Part shown: piece by piece, positions 43,689 to 53,973 of the stretch
Layout: each line of letters begins with the position of its first letter
Position numbering within the stretch: position 1 is the stretch's first letter
Assembly: GCA_043228905.1 (NCBI GenBank)
Contig: JBHGNT010000022.1
Span: forward strand, 2,232,001 to 2,296,000
Source: Azolla caroliniana
Lineage: Eukaryota; Polypodiophyta
Direction of reading: 5' to 3'
DNA length: 64,000 nucleotides
Notes under the pieces: generated by a model
What the model was told of the DNA's origin: nothing
Seen by the model: only the letters and a program-made list of their open reading frames with translations
Database searches by the model: none
Position numbers and translations under genes: made by a program

Positions 43689-44118
43689 TGTCAGGAACAA
43701 TACTAAGACAGAGAAGGACTTAATACTAAAAGAAGTATTAGTACTAAGAGAGGTGAAGAACTCTCGAGAGAAGGAAAGAGTGAGGGAGAGGGAGGGAGAG
43801 AGAGATCGAGAGAGAGAGAGAGTGATGATAAGAAAAGATATATACTATATGAAGAAAATGTACAGGAACTAGGAGGCTTAAGACTAGCGTTGAACCGATT
43901 TGGTTCGAAATAATGCCTTGTGCCTCCTTTTATAGTGTTCTAAGGAATACTCCTGAAGTTTCTAGAATGTTCCAGAGAAATCTGGAATATACATCAATTT
44001 TCTATAATAAAACATAAATGAAAATAATATTCTACGTATTACAATGTATAATCTAATGGTCAAGAGCTCGACCCATGTAGCATAAAGTCATGGGTTCGAG
44101 TCTTGCCATATCATGACA
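43689..44118 (-). repeat. A3 3' LTR
   Basis: Plus-strand text runs TGTCAGGAACAATAC..ATCATGACA (430 bp). It carries the antisense tRNA-like segment at its high-coordinate end and TATA text CCTTTTATAG near 43,925. Confidence 0.9.
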
Positions 44119-45390
44119 CTATCCAGTGTAACGAGTCGTTTTGGATTGAGGACCCGGTTTGTCTGGATATTGACGATGGAAGTCTTCAAGAAGAGCACGA
44201 GCATTGGTGACATTCTCTATCGGTTCCCAAGTACGCTCGCTGGGACTATATCCTTGCCAATCGACTAGATAGTAGAGCTTGTTGCGAACAAACTTGGAAT
44301 CAAGGATGGCGGCAACCTCATACTCAGGTCCATCTTCAAGCTCGATCGGGGGTGGAGGCTGTGTAATACGGTCTGGGATGGTGCTCTCTTGATAGGGTTC
44401 GAGGAGAGAACTATGAAACATCGGATGTATCCGAAGTTGTGGAGGTAGATCAAGACGAAAAGCGACATCATTAATCTTTCCTATAATACGGAAAGGACCT
44501 AATCGCCGATAATCCAACTTCTCGCATGGGCGAGTAGTCTTGATGTGTCGTCGGAGTAGCCATACCCGATCTCCAATGTTAAAACTAGATGGGAGTCGAT
44601 GACGATCCGCATAAACCTTGTGTGTTTGTTGAGCTTGTTGGAGATGAGTAGACAAATCCGCTTGTATCTTGCGTAACCTCTCCAAACGATCCTCTGCGCA
44701 AGGATTTGTGGACACCTGTGGGGTTTCAAGTACACACCACCGGGGGTGACATCCCGTAAAAGCATAAAATGGCGTAACTTTCGTGGATGCGTGGATAGAG
44801 TTAGTTGTTATAGGCAAATTCGGCGAAGTGGTGAATATTTGCCCAGTCATCCTGATGACAGCTGAGAAAGCATCACAGATACTGCTCCAGCGTTTGATTG
44901 GTTCGTTCGGCTTGGTCGTCGGTTTGTGGGTGGTAGCCGGAGGAGAGGTTACAACTGACCTTGAGCATGTTAAAAAGGTGCTTCCAGAATTTTGACACGA
45001 AGTGGGGTCCACGGTCGCTGATGATACTATCGGGAAGTCCATGATGCCGACATACTTCACGCATGACAATTTCGGTAGTGTCCTCACTGGAGATCTCCTT
45101 AGTACATGGCAAGAAATGAGCCATCTTCGTATATCGATCGACCACCGTTAGAATCTCATTGAACCCCTTAGAGACTGGAAGATCTGTGATGAAGTCTAGA
45201 GCAATGGACTGCCACGGCTTGCTTGGAATTGGTAATGGTTCTAATAAACCATATGGATGATGCCTTGGCATTTTCGCTCTACAGCATGTATCACAAGTCC
45301 GAACAAAATCCTCGACAAATTGTCGCATATAGGGCCACCAGAATGATCGTTGTACTAAATGTAGTGTTTTAGTACTACCAAAATGCCCAG
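44119..45390 (-). pseudogene. A3 integrase and chromodomain
   Basis: Integrase core (45,390-44,873): CDTCCRAKMPRHHPYG, IALDFITDLPVSKG, SIISDRGPHFVSKFW and YHPQTDDQAERTNQ keep D, D and E. A stop or shift after LEQYL moves to the frame at 45,087-44,119, which carries TPFYAFTGCHPRWC, FNIGDRVWLLRRHIKTTR and IHPMFHSSLLEPY. The chromodomain is KLYYLVDWQGYSPSERTWEP. A single frame change separates the two halves. Confidence 0.88.
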
Positions 45391-46400
45391 CTGTATATGT
45401 GTCATGACAGTTTTGTACTACTTGAAGGCGGCAAGAACCATTAGGAACATACAAAAGTTCTTTAAAGAAGAGTAATCCATCATGGTATTTGAATTGCCGA
45501 TAGTCCGTACCTGGTGGTTGTGACTGTGAACACGACGCTCGAGAGGGATCAATTTGTGCTAGTATAGCTTGGGCGAACGCATCTGTCTTCAAGTCTTCGC
45601 GTATGGTATCGATAACGCGGGAATCCATGGGCATGTCAAAGATCTGTGTTGCTTGCAGTCGTGCCGGTCCCAAGATGACTTGTTTTTGGTTATCGAAAGC
45701 TGGCTCGCCGGGACGGGGTGCTAGATACGAACGCCGTGATAATGCATCTGCCTTCCCTTGGTGCTTCCCCGGACGATATGTAATTTTGAAGTCGAAACGC
45801 GTGAGGAAGTGGGCCCACCGAGCTTGACGTCGATTCAACACACGAGCATCCTGAAAGTAGGCAAGGTTCTTGTGGTCACTAAATACGGTGATCGGATGAG
45901 AGGATCCCTCCAGAAAATGCCTCCATTGCATAAAAGAATCCACTATTGCCAATAGCTCCTTATCATGAATTTCGTAGTTGATTTCGGCAGCGTCAAACTT
46001 GCGTGAGTGGAAAAGCCACAGGATGTAGCTTCTCATCATTCCCCTGTTGTGACAGAATGCTCCCCAATGCAAAATCCGATGCGTCAGCTTCGATAATGAA
46101 TGGTTTTTCCGGATCGACATGAGCTATAATTGGAGCCGAGGTAAATGCTTTTTTAAGACTCTCGAAAGCCACATCCGTTTCTTCAGACCATATGAACGGT
46201 TGTCCCTTCCTGGTAAGTTGTGTGAGAGGTAGAACGATCTTTGAGTAATCTTGTATGAACTTCCGGTAAAAATTGGCAAAGCCTAGGAAGCATTGCACAT
46301 CCCGCACCGAACGCGGAGTCTGCCATTCTACCATCGTTTTGACCTTAGCTGGGTCCATGGAGATGCCTTCTGACGAAATGATGTAGCCGAGAAATTCCAC
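45391..46400 (-). pseudogene. A3 RNase H and RT thumb
   Basis: The frame at 46,400-45,993 carries [35 protein letters not shown] and FIIEADASDFALGSIL. A frameshift near 46,010 leads to the frame at 46,120-44,873, with [46 protein letters not shown] and the integrase zinc region (CHDTYTAGHFGSTKTLHLV). Catalytic DAS and DHK residues are intact. Confidence 0.88.
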
Positions 46401-46416
46401 TTGGTTGCATCCGAAA

Positions 46417-47658
46417 CTACATTTTTTCTAGCTTTGCATACAGACCATGTTCTCGAAGTCGTTTTAGTACTAATAGTACATGAGAATCATGTTCTTCTTG
46501 GGTCTTTGAATAAACCAGTAGATCATCCAAATAGATGATCAAACAATCATCCAAAAGATCTCGGAATATATCATTAGCCATGTGCTGGAAGACTGCCGGT
46601 GCATTAGTGAGGCCGAACGGCATGATCGTATACTCGAAGTGCCCATATCTGGTGCGAAACGCGGTCTTCCATTCGTCTCCTGGTCGGATCCGTACGAGGT
46701 TATATGCTCCCCGTAAGTCAATCTTCGTGAAGAACCTGGCACCATTGATCCATTCTAAAAGACTTGAGATAAGGGGAAGAGCATACCTATTCTTGATTGT
46801 AACCTTATTCAGGCCACGGTAATCTACAACGAGACGAAGTGATCCATCCTTTTTCTTGACGAAGAAAATGGGCGCGCCCGCTGGAGATTTCAAATGCCGG
46901 ATGAAACCATTTTCCAAATTCTCCTTTATATAGGCCCGAAGGACTTCCAGCTCGGTTGGTGACAAATTGTAGATCGGTCCCCATGGCGGCTCTTTTCCCG
47001 GTTGTAAATCGATGGGGCAATCGTACGGTCGATGATGAGGAAGTGTGTTGGCTTGTACTTTATCGAACACATTGGCGTAATGATGATACTTCTCGGGAAG
47101 TTGAACGGTGGATTCTTCTTTAGTGGTGCTGGAGGGGTTTACTGATATTGCAAAGAGGAACATTTCCTCCTTGTGCCCTTCTTTACGCAACTGACGTAGC
47201 GAAATGGTTGCCATCTTCTGAGTTGACCATTGGGTTTGTCGACACCGGATTTCTCTTGTTCTCCAATCTATGTTTGGGTTATGTAACTCGAACCACGGTA
47301 ATCCTAAAACTATGGGATGTTCTAGGATACTAATAAGATTAAATGATACTACACATGCTAAGTTATCTAGGACAATATTAATGGGCTCTGACTCTTCTAT
47401 GATATTTCCGGAAGCAATGGGACGTCCATCAATGACTACTACAGAGGCTGGACATTGGAGTTTTCTTAGGGATATCTTATGATCTTGAGCAAATTTCTTA
47501 TCCATAAAGCAAGAGTTAGCTCCGGAATCTAGGAGTGCTAGGACATGTACTGAAGGGGTACTTTTAGTACTAACTATTACTTGGGCTACGAACACATCAT
47601 TAACTTGCTTAGAGGGAATGGAACCACTAATGGGCTGCACAGATCTAGGGTTGTCCAA
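46417..47658 (-). pseudogene. A3 protease and reverse transcriptase
   Basis: This is a single open frame of 413 codons. The protease site is HVLALLDSGANSCFMD and its second block IVLGLPWFELHNPNIDW. RT has [73 protein letters not shown] and [12 protein letters not shown] with intact YLDD. It ends with a stop or shift after LYAKLEKM, where A1 continues KLEKCSFDYNQVEFLGH. It is the best preserved pol of the A family here. Confidence 0.9.
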
Positions 47659-47684
47659 CCAAACGGCTCCTATTTTGGCTGGAC

Positions 47685-48796
47685 TTAGTCGTTTAACTCT
47701 TCTTCTAACTGACTAAGGACATCAAATCTGTTTGCTAGATCTGGGCTATTAGTACTATTAGGACTATCAGATATCCCTACTGAAATAGGCTCGGGTTTAG
47801 TACAATTAGAGCTAACGACTATTTGGTTTACCTGTCTTCTTGGCCTATGGGGGCAATTTATTGCAATATGTCCTAGTCCACCGCAGTAAAGACATAGTCG
47901 ATTTGTACGGCGTCGCTACTTTTCTTCTTCGGATAATGGCCCTCGACGACGTGTAGTGTCAATCTCCATCGGAGTCGGAGTATTCGCTGGAGGCACATTA
48001 TATGACTCCCTCGGAAAAGGTCTTGCTACCACTGAGGCGTAGGTGGGCTCTGATCTTGCCCTCGGCATCTGTAGCTGTCGTTCCGAACGTCGCTCAAAGA
48101 GGCGGTTGTCACATCTCACCGTGCAACTAATTGCTTCTGTTAAGGACTTTGGCTCTTCGGGGAAGGTCAAGAGTAAATCCTTGACATCGTTGCGTAAACC
48201 ATAACGGAATTGCTCCATCAATGCTTGATCATCCCAAGGGATATCGGCGGCGAGTAGGCGAAAATCTGCAGCGTATGCGGAGGCTGGACGGTCACCTTGG
48301 CGTAATCGCCGAATTTTGTTGATTGCGGTCCTGATGCTGTCAGTATCTCCGAAACATGCTTTAAACTCACCTAGAAACTCTTCAAAATTGTTGAGTAACG
48401 GAGATTCCTTTTCTAATAGTGGAGCGAACCATGCCAACGCTGAGCCACTTAACAAAGTGCCTACTAAACCCACTCGTGATGCATCGGTGGGATACCGGGA
48501 AGGATGCATTTGAATAACTAATCGTACCTGGTTAAGGAACCCTCTAAACTGTGATCGCGTTCCATCGAACTTCGTGGGAAGGCCAATCTTGGGTTCTTTA
48601 TGAATCCCTTGTGTTCCGGGCCCTTGTTGTTGCATCGCTACGATGGTTGCTTCGAGTTGTTGCACGCGTAACGCAAGTTTTGCTGAAGATCCCCCAGCAA
48701 CCGTTGGTTTTCTTGTTCCAAAGCATGGAACTTCTCTTTCAAGCATTAAAATTCCGAGAAAACAGATTGATATTCTTCAGCGCTAACAGTGGCCAT
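47685..48796 (-). pseudogene. A3 gag
   Basis: ATG at 48,796 gives MATVSAEEYQSVFSEF, then an in-frame stop, the coiled coil (EKFHALEQENQRLLGDLQQ) and a frameshift near 48,690. The frame at 48,746-47,916 then runs through FDGTRSQFRGFLNQVRLVIQ and RPASAYAADFRLLAADIPWD. A stop after LSEEEK precedes the zinc knuckle CLYCGGLGHIAINC (about 47,895-47,855). Gag ends at TAA 47,685-47,687; protease is in a different frame. Confidence 0.85.
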
Positions 48797-48870
48797 GGGA
48801 TGAAAGAAAAGAGGAATAAGAGATTAGTAGGAAATGAGAGAGACAGAAGGTAGGGCAAATCGGTTCAAAC

Positions 48871-48973
48871 TGTCAGGAACAGTACTAAGACAGAGAAGGA
48901 CTTAGTACTAAAAGAAGTATTAGTACTAAGAGAGGTGAAGAACTCTCGAGAGAAGGAAAGAGTGAGTGAGAGG

Positions 48974-49004
<31 letters not shown>

Positions 49005-49300
49005 TGATGATAAGAAAAGATATATATTATGTGAAGAAAATGTACAGGAACTAGGAGGCTTAAGACTGGCGTTGAACCGATTTGGTTCGAAATAATGCCT
49101 TGTGCCTCCTTTTATAGTGTTCTAAGGAATACTCCTGAAGTTTCTAGAATGTTCCAGAGAAATCTGGAATATACATCAATTTTCTATAACAAAACATAAA
49201 TGAAAATAATATTCTACGTATTACAATGTATAATCTAATGGTCAAGAGCTCAACCCATGTAGCATAAGGTCATGGGTTCGAGTCTTGCCATATCATGACA
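48871..49300 (-). repeat. A3 5' LTR
   Basis: 430 bp, TGTCAGGAACAGTAC..ATCATGACA. A (GA)n run lies near 48,976-49,004. On the minus strand the element interior begins GTTTGAACCGATTTG, not TGG. The tRNA-like A box (49,231-49,241) and B box (49,275-49,284) are clear. Confidence 0.92.
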
Positions 49301-49893
49301 ATGAGCCGGTTTATGAGCAATCCCGGCAAGGAGTACTGGAACGTGATCAAATGGATACTCTGGTACCTGAAGGGCACTTCGAATATGTGTCTTCGATTCG
49401 GCTCCGGTAAACCTCAACTTGACAATTTTACTGATTCGGACATGTCGGCTGATGTGGATACCAGCCGGTCTACATCCGGGTATGTAATGACATATGCAAG
49501 GGGAGCTGTTTCGTGGCAGTCGAGGCTGCAAAAGACGGTTGCATTGTCAACCACGGAGGTGAAGTACATGGCGACTGTGGAAGCCGGCAAGGAAATATTA
49601 TGGATGAAGAACTTCATCGGAGAGCTCGGTATCCGGCACGATGAACACCGGCTTGTTGCGACAGTCAAAGTGCCATCCACCTTGCTAAGAACACAGCGTA
49701 CCATTCCAGGACGAAGCACATCCAGCGTAGGTATCACTAGATCCGGGAGCGAGTAGAAGATCGAGAGTTCGCGCTGACGAAGATCCACACGGCCGAGAAC
49801 GGGTCAGATATGCTAACCAAAGTACTGATACCCGACAAGCTGGATGCATGTAGGAAGCAAATCGGACTAGTAAGACATCCCATGCCGGAGTGA
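49301..49893 (+). pseudogene. Copia F RNase H, second part
   Basis: It resumes at SRFMSNPGKEYWNVIKWILWY, with FTDSDMSADVDTSRSTSGYV, TVALSTTEVKYMATVEAGKE and, after a one-base shift near 49,655, DSQSAIHLAKNTAYHSRTKH. The last block reads SDMLTKVLIPDKLDACR and ends at TGA 49,891-49,893, directly before the purine tract. Confidence 0.88.
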
Positions 49894-49903
49894 AGGGGGA
49901 GTT

Positions 49904-50475
49904 TGTTAGGAAACAGGTCCCTCCGGATGGGAAGTGAGAAGACCCGTTGAGAACCGGATGATGAGTACCCGACAAGGAAGACCCGGTGAGAACCAGATGT
50001 TGCAGGCCCGGTGAGAACCTCTCATCGGATGGAAGGGACATATATGTAAATATGTTCCAGAGAGCCCATTGGGGCTATATTTGTAAATAGCCCAAAAGTC
50101 ATATTAGTATAAATATGACCTAGGGCAAACCTAATAGTTATGATGATAGAGTTGTTGGTGTAACGACTGTACAGAGAGAGAGACAGAGAGAGCGATACAA
50201 AGCATGTCTCTGTTGTAGCCGCCGCTAGGCGAAGATTGTGAGCAAGAGGTCGTTGCCTTTGTGCGCCCTGTTGTATTACTTTATAGAGTGATAGTTTGGA
50301 GTCTGTGGACTCCCGTGGTTTTTCCCTCTCAGGGTTTTCCACGTTAATATCCTGTGTATTCTTTTTCTGTTTTGTCGACTTATCTCCATTCCCATTTCGT
50401 TTGTGTTTTGATTGTCATCAAGTGATCTACGCTTCGGTTGTGGCCAGAGATTAATCCACGCATTTCACGTCAAAC
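49904..50475 (+). repeat. F 3' LTR
   Basis: It starts TGTTAGGAAACAGG after AGGGGGAGTT and ends ..TTTCACGTCAAAC. It has only about two shortened copies of the 40-bp unit. Otherwise it is close to the 5' LTR. Confidence 0.9.
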
Positions 50476-51955
50476 AAATCTCGAGACAAACAAATCTCAT
50501 TCAAATTTCAAGAGTGAAGAAGAAGGGTGGTTGGGGAATATTATGGGTAGCAACATTATGAAGAAGAAGACAATTGGTTGTCGTTGGATGTTCAAGATCA
50601 AGCATAATGAGGACAACATGGTCAATAGGTTTAAGGCTCGACTACTTGCCAAGGGGTGACCTTGAGCAAACTTTTTTCCCAATGGCAAAAATGACTACAA
50701 TGAAGACAATAATTGCACTTGCACTAGTGAATGGGTGGCACTTGCATCAAATGGACATGAAGAACACATTCCTCCAAGGGTGAGCTCGAGGAGAACGTTT
50801 ACATGATGCAATCAAATGGCTTCGAATTGAGCAAACATCCGCACTTGGTTTGGCAATTTAAAATGTCGCTCCAAGGACTGAAGCAAGCTTCAAGAATGTG
50901 GCATTAAAAGATCATGTTGTATCTTCACAACATTCAAGGCTTCCGAATGTCAAAATTTTACAACTCCCTATATATTCGGAATGATACATGATCCATGTAT
51001 CGTTCCTTCACATGGTGAAGAAGACCGAGTGAAGGGAGGTACTATTCAGACTTTTAAGATGAAAAAGTTTCTTTAAGAAAATTTCGAGATGAAAGACCTA
51101 AATAACATACATTTTTTTCTCAACATTGAGGTCATTTGAATTCCAAATGAGTTCCTACTCTCATAACAATACGTGTTAAATGTGATCTACAAGTTTAGAA
51201 TTACTAATTGTAAGTCCATATCGACACCCCTGAATTGAAAGTCTAGACTTCGACAAATTCTACGAGTTGACACATTGAGATTGACATATAATTAGGAGGC
51301 TTATCTACTTGAGTAGCACTTGGTTAGACCCCACACACTTTGTCAAGCTCCTTAGCCAGTTCATGCAAATCCCTTGTGACACTCACATGGATTGTGCTAA
51401 GAGAGTGTTATAATATATTAGTGGAACATTTGATCATGGTGTTTTCTACAAGTGTGGAATACTGCTTTGACTTGAAGGGTTCACAGATGTTAACTAGGCG
51501 AGTTGTGCATCTAACAACACATCCAGATTGGGATTTATGTTTTTGCTAGGCAGCAGCAAGAAACATCCACATCAATGGCTTTGTCAAGCACTTGTGGATT
51601 CACTCAGGTCCATCAAATCCATCAACGAATCGATACTAATCCAATTCGCAAAAAAACTAATGTTTCATGTTAGATTAAGCACATTGAGGTGCACTATCAT
51701 TATATACATGAGTGGAAATTGGTCGGAGACATAAACCTCCAATATATTGACACCAACAAGTAGGTGGTCGATATTTTCAAAAAGATACTAGGTCTTGATA
51801 AGTTGCGAAAGGGATTTTATATTTAGATTTTTTGGATTGGCAAGATTATCAACATCGCATACATAGGAATGATGTAAAGACCATGGCTCGACAGTTCGAG
51901 CAACTTCAACCAAGTCTTCAATTATACTAAGACAATTGAGCTTAACAGGATATAT
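50476..51955 (+). pseudogene. Copia E reverse transcriptase and RNase H
   Basis: After the 43-bp repeat the frame continues KKKTIGCRWMFKIKHNE and MVNRFKARLLAKG (RT start), then LHQMDMKNTFLQG. Later come YISGTFDHGVFYKCG, FTDVNWASCASNNTS, LMFHV with VHYHYIHEWKLVGD, and DIFKKILGLDKLRK ending near 51,825. Stops and shifts occur every 30-60 codons, and the YVDD block is not recognisable. This matches a much older age than F. Confidence 0.75.
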
Positions 51956-52550
51956 AATTTAGAATCAAATTGAACTTGTGTGAACACACATGCTTATAGA
52001 TAAAAGCACGATGTGTGAAAAAGTGTGTAATCCATGTGAACTATCTAGCTACACGAGGAACTAAATTTTGACATGTAGCATGTTGTCAAGTGTAAATGTG
52101 GTCAAAGAATATAAGATATTGTTATGACAAACTTATACTCAAGTAGATGTCTATGACTAGACTCTACCAACCACATTTAACGTGGAAGTCCCTTGAGGAC
52201 GTGTATATAAAGCCCATTGTTGATGATTTTTAGTCGGTCAATATAGTTCTTTCTTTAGTGTATTTAAGTTGACATCTCCCTCGTGTGTATTTTTCATTTG
52301 TAGTCCACATTTAATGTGGAAATCCCTTAAGGACTTGTGTATAAAGCTAACTTCGCCTATCGTGTTCTATTGATGATTTTTAGTGGATCAATATAGTTTT
52401 TTCCTCAATGCATAAGTTTTCATCCCCCTCATGTTTATTTTTCATAAACCTAGCTATTTTATTTGATTCCTTCTCTTGCTCACACACCTAGTCTCACACA
52501 CACACATGCTTCCGCACACCTCCACTCTATGAGAGTTAGCACTCTTTACA
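51956..52550 (+). repeat. E 3' LTR with internal duplication
   Basis: It is related to 35,688-36,121 but about 160 bp longer, because a segment around ccacatttaatgtggaa..gtatataaagc (near 52,170 and 52,310) is present twice. It ends ACTCTTTACA followed by CATAC. Confidence 0.75.
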
Positions 52551-52559
52551 CATACCATC

Positions 52560-53430
52560 CCCCCAAAAGGATATGTCATCATTTTTTATGATCAAGTTTG
52601 GGTCTCATATTCCCAAGTAGTGTGAAATGGAGGACAACCTTTTAAAGACATCAAACATTGATGAAAAGTATGATGCTGTAATCTCTTCTTGTGAACGTCA
52701 AGATATGATCTAGCTTTGAGACAACTAATAAAGGACTATGCAATTGCACGATACCATCCACGACAGTATCTTCATTTAGTAGACACTTCTCTAAAACACA
52801 GGATGTATAGGCAAGCTCTCCTACCTCGAAAGGGTAATCAACAAACACATCCAATCTCCAACCTCAAAGGATCTAGGAGTATGTTTCCTATTGGCAAAGC
52901 TTGTCACAATATCCATAAACTACATGATATTTCTATTAGTTATACCCAACATGTCTCTCAAATCCGTTAAATATTGTGAGGCACTTGGATTACGATTACT
53001 CAATCCCATTGAATATGGACAAGCTAACTCAAATGGGGAAATTTGAATTGTTGAAAACTTTCTATAGTTATGTGTTAACTCAAGCAATGAGAATTAACAT
53101 TACTAGTTGTCTAATAGACAGATACATATGGCGTCAACATGCCTTTTGCCACTTGAATAAACCTTTATGTCATATCTTTAATATTAGGATGTTCTTTGTT
53201 ACTTAACATCAACTTAGTGCCTATTAACAAACTAGTCTAGAATTGTTTTGTGAAGGAAGTATTTTAGTGTAAGACAATAGTCTTAGGTAACCCATGACAA
53301 GGAATATATGTTGAATAAATAGATTGGCTACTTCTTTGGGGGATAAAGTGTGTCATTTTAGTCAAATGATCAATGAAAATTAGCACCGAGTTGTGTTGAT
53401 GTTGAGTAATTACAAGGAAAAATCACCTAA
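52560..53430 (-). pseudogene. Decayed gypsy integrase
   Basis: The minus strand shows SVLIFIDHLTKMTHFIP (about 53,400-53,350), then HGLPKTIVLH, TKLMLS with HPNIKDMT, further down FEVGDWMCLL (near 52,880) and IHPVF (near 52,805). These correspond in order to the Ty3 integrase core and its GDW and IHPVFH C-terminal blocks. Stops are dense. It lies immediately downstream of the zinc-finger gene. Confidence 0.6.
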
Positions 53431-53973
53431 TTAGCACTTTAGAAATTACAAGGAAAAATCACCTAATTTGGTACTCATCCGTGGTTCAAAACCCCAATGG
53501 CCTTGTTCAAAATTTGGTTGTTTCTCTTTATGGCGTCTAGACATATGATAACACCATCCTCCTTGCATTGCTAATGTCTCTCTCAACAATAGACATCATA
53601 AATTAAATCTAACAAAATTTCTATTATCAAAGTATTTTCTTAAAAAAGAGATTATGTTCCTCAACTAAAAATTTGTGTCATGTTGCTCTTGTATCCCTCC
53701 TTAAAATTAATTTTTATATTTACCTCATTGGATATTGTAATGTAAATAGATTTGAAATCATATATCAGATATGCAAAATGTGAGGTTCTCAATATCCATG
53801 AAAAATTAAAGACATGTGTTAAAACACTTGAGTGCATTTTCCATCCATTTTAAACCTAGAAAATTACATCATCCATCAAACTTTGAGATAGATGGAACTT
53901 TTGGTGCCATCCACATTATGTATTTGTTTTTTCACAATTACAAATTAAAATTACATCCAATAATTTGGTATAC
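53431..53973. other. Downstream flank of the zinc-finger gene
   Basis: AT-rich DNA that should include the gene's 3' UTR on the minus strand. A 25-bp segment (aattacaaggaaaaatcacc..) is tandemly repeated at about 53,405 and 53,448. No further coding signal was seen. Confidence 0.5.

Larger units (their letters stand above)
43689..49300 (-). mobile_element. A3: youngest-looking gypsy A copy, minus strand
   Basis: Two 430-bp LTRs (43,689-44,118 and 48,871-49,300) differ at about ten positions by eye. The flanks GTGAG (43,684-43,688) and ATGAG (49,301-49,305) look like a TSD with one change. It splits copia F RNase H between GVV and SRFMS. Gag, protease, RT, RNase H, integrase and chromodomain are all present with few lesions. 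About 20 bp including the polypurine tract next to the 3' LTR are deleted compared with A1 and A2. Confidence 0.92.
39499..50475 (+). mobile_element. F: plus-strand Ty1/copia split by gypsy A3
   Basis: LTRs lie at 39,499-40,223 and 49,904-50,475. A perfect iMet primer site (40,224-40,235) and purine tract AGGGGGAGTT before the 3' LTR are present. A single gag-pol frame is interrupted by a few stops and by A3. The flanks share a 43-bp duplication (39,456-39,498 and 50,479-50,521) instead of a 5-bp TSD. It is inserted in copia E. Confidence 0.92.
35688..52550 (+). mobile_element. E: old plus-strand Ty1/copia hosting G2 and F
   Basis: LTRs lie at 35,688-36,121 and about 51,956-52,550. CATAC flanks both ends (35,683-35,687 and 52,551-52,555). 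The coding order is gag, protease, integrase, RT and RNase H, all heavily broken. It is related to copia C: the same gag start text (LNxxxYxSWxYKxHQYL) and the same TGGTATxAGAGC primer site. Confidence 0.85.

Noticed and set aside
52651-53206. Small ORFs downstream of copia E as host genes
   Set aside because: The minus strand aligns in order with Ty3 integrase core and C-terminal blocks, and the plus-strand frames have no support.
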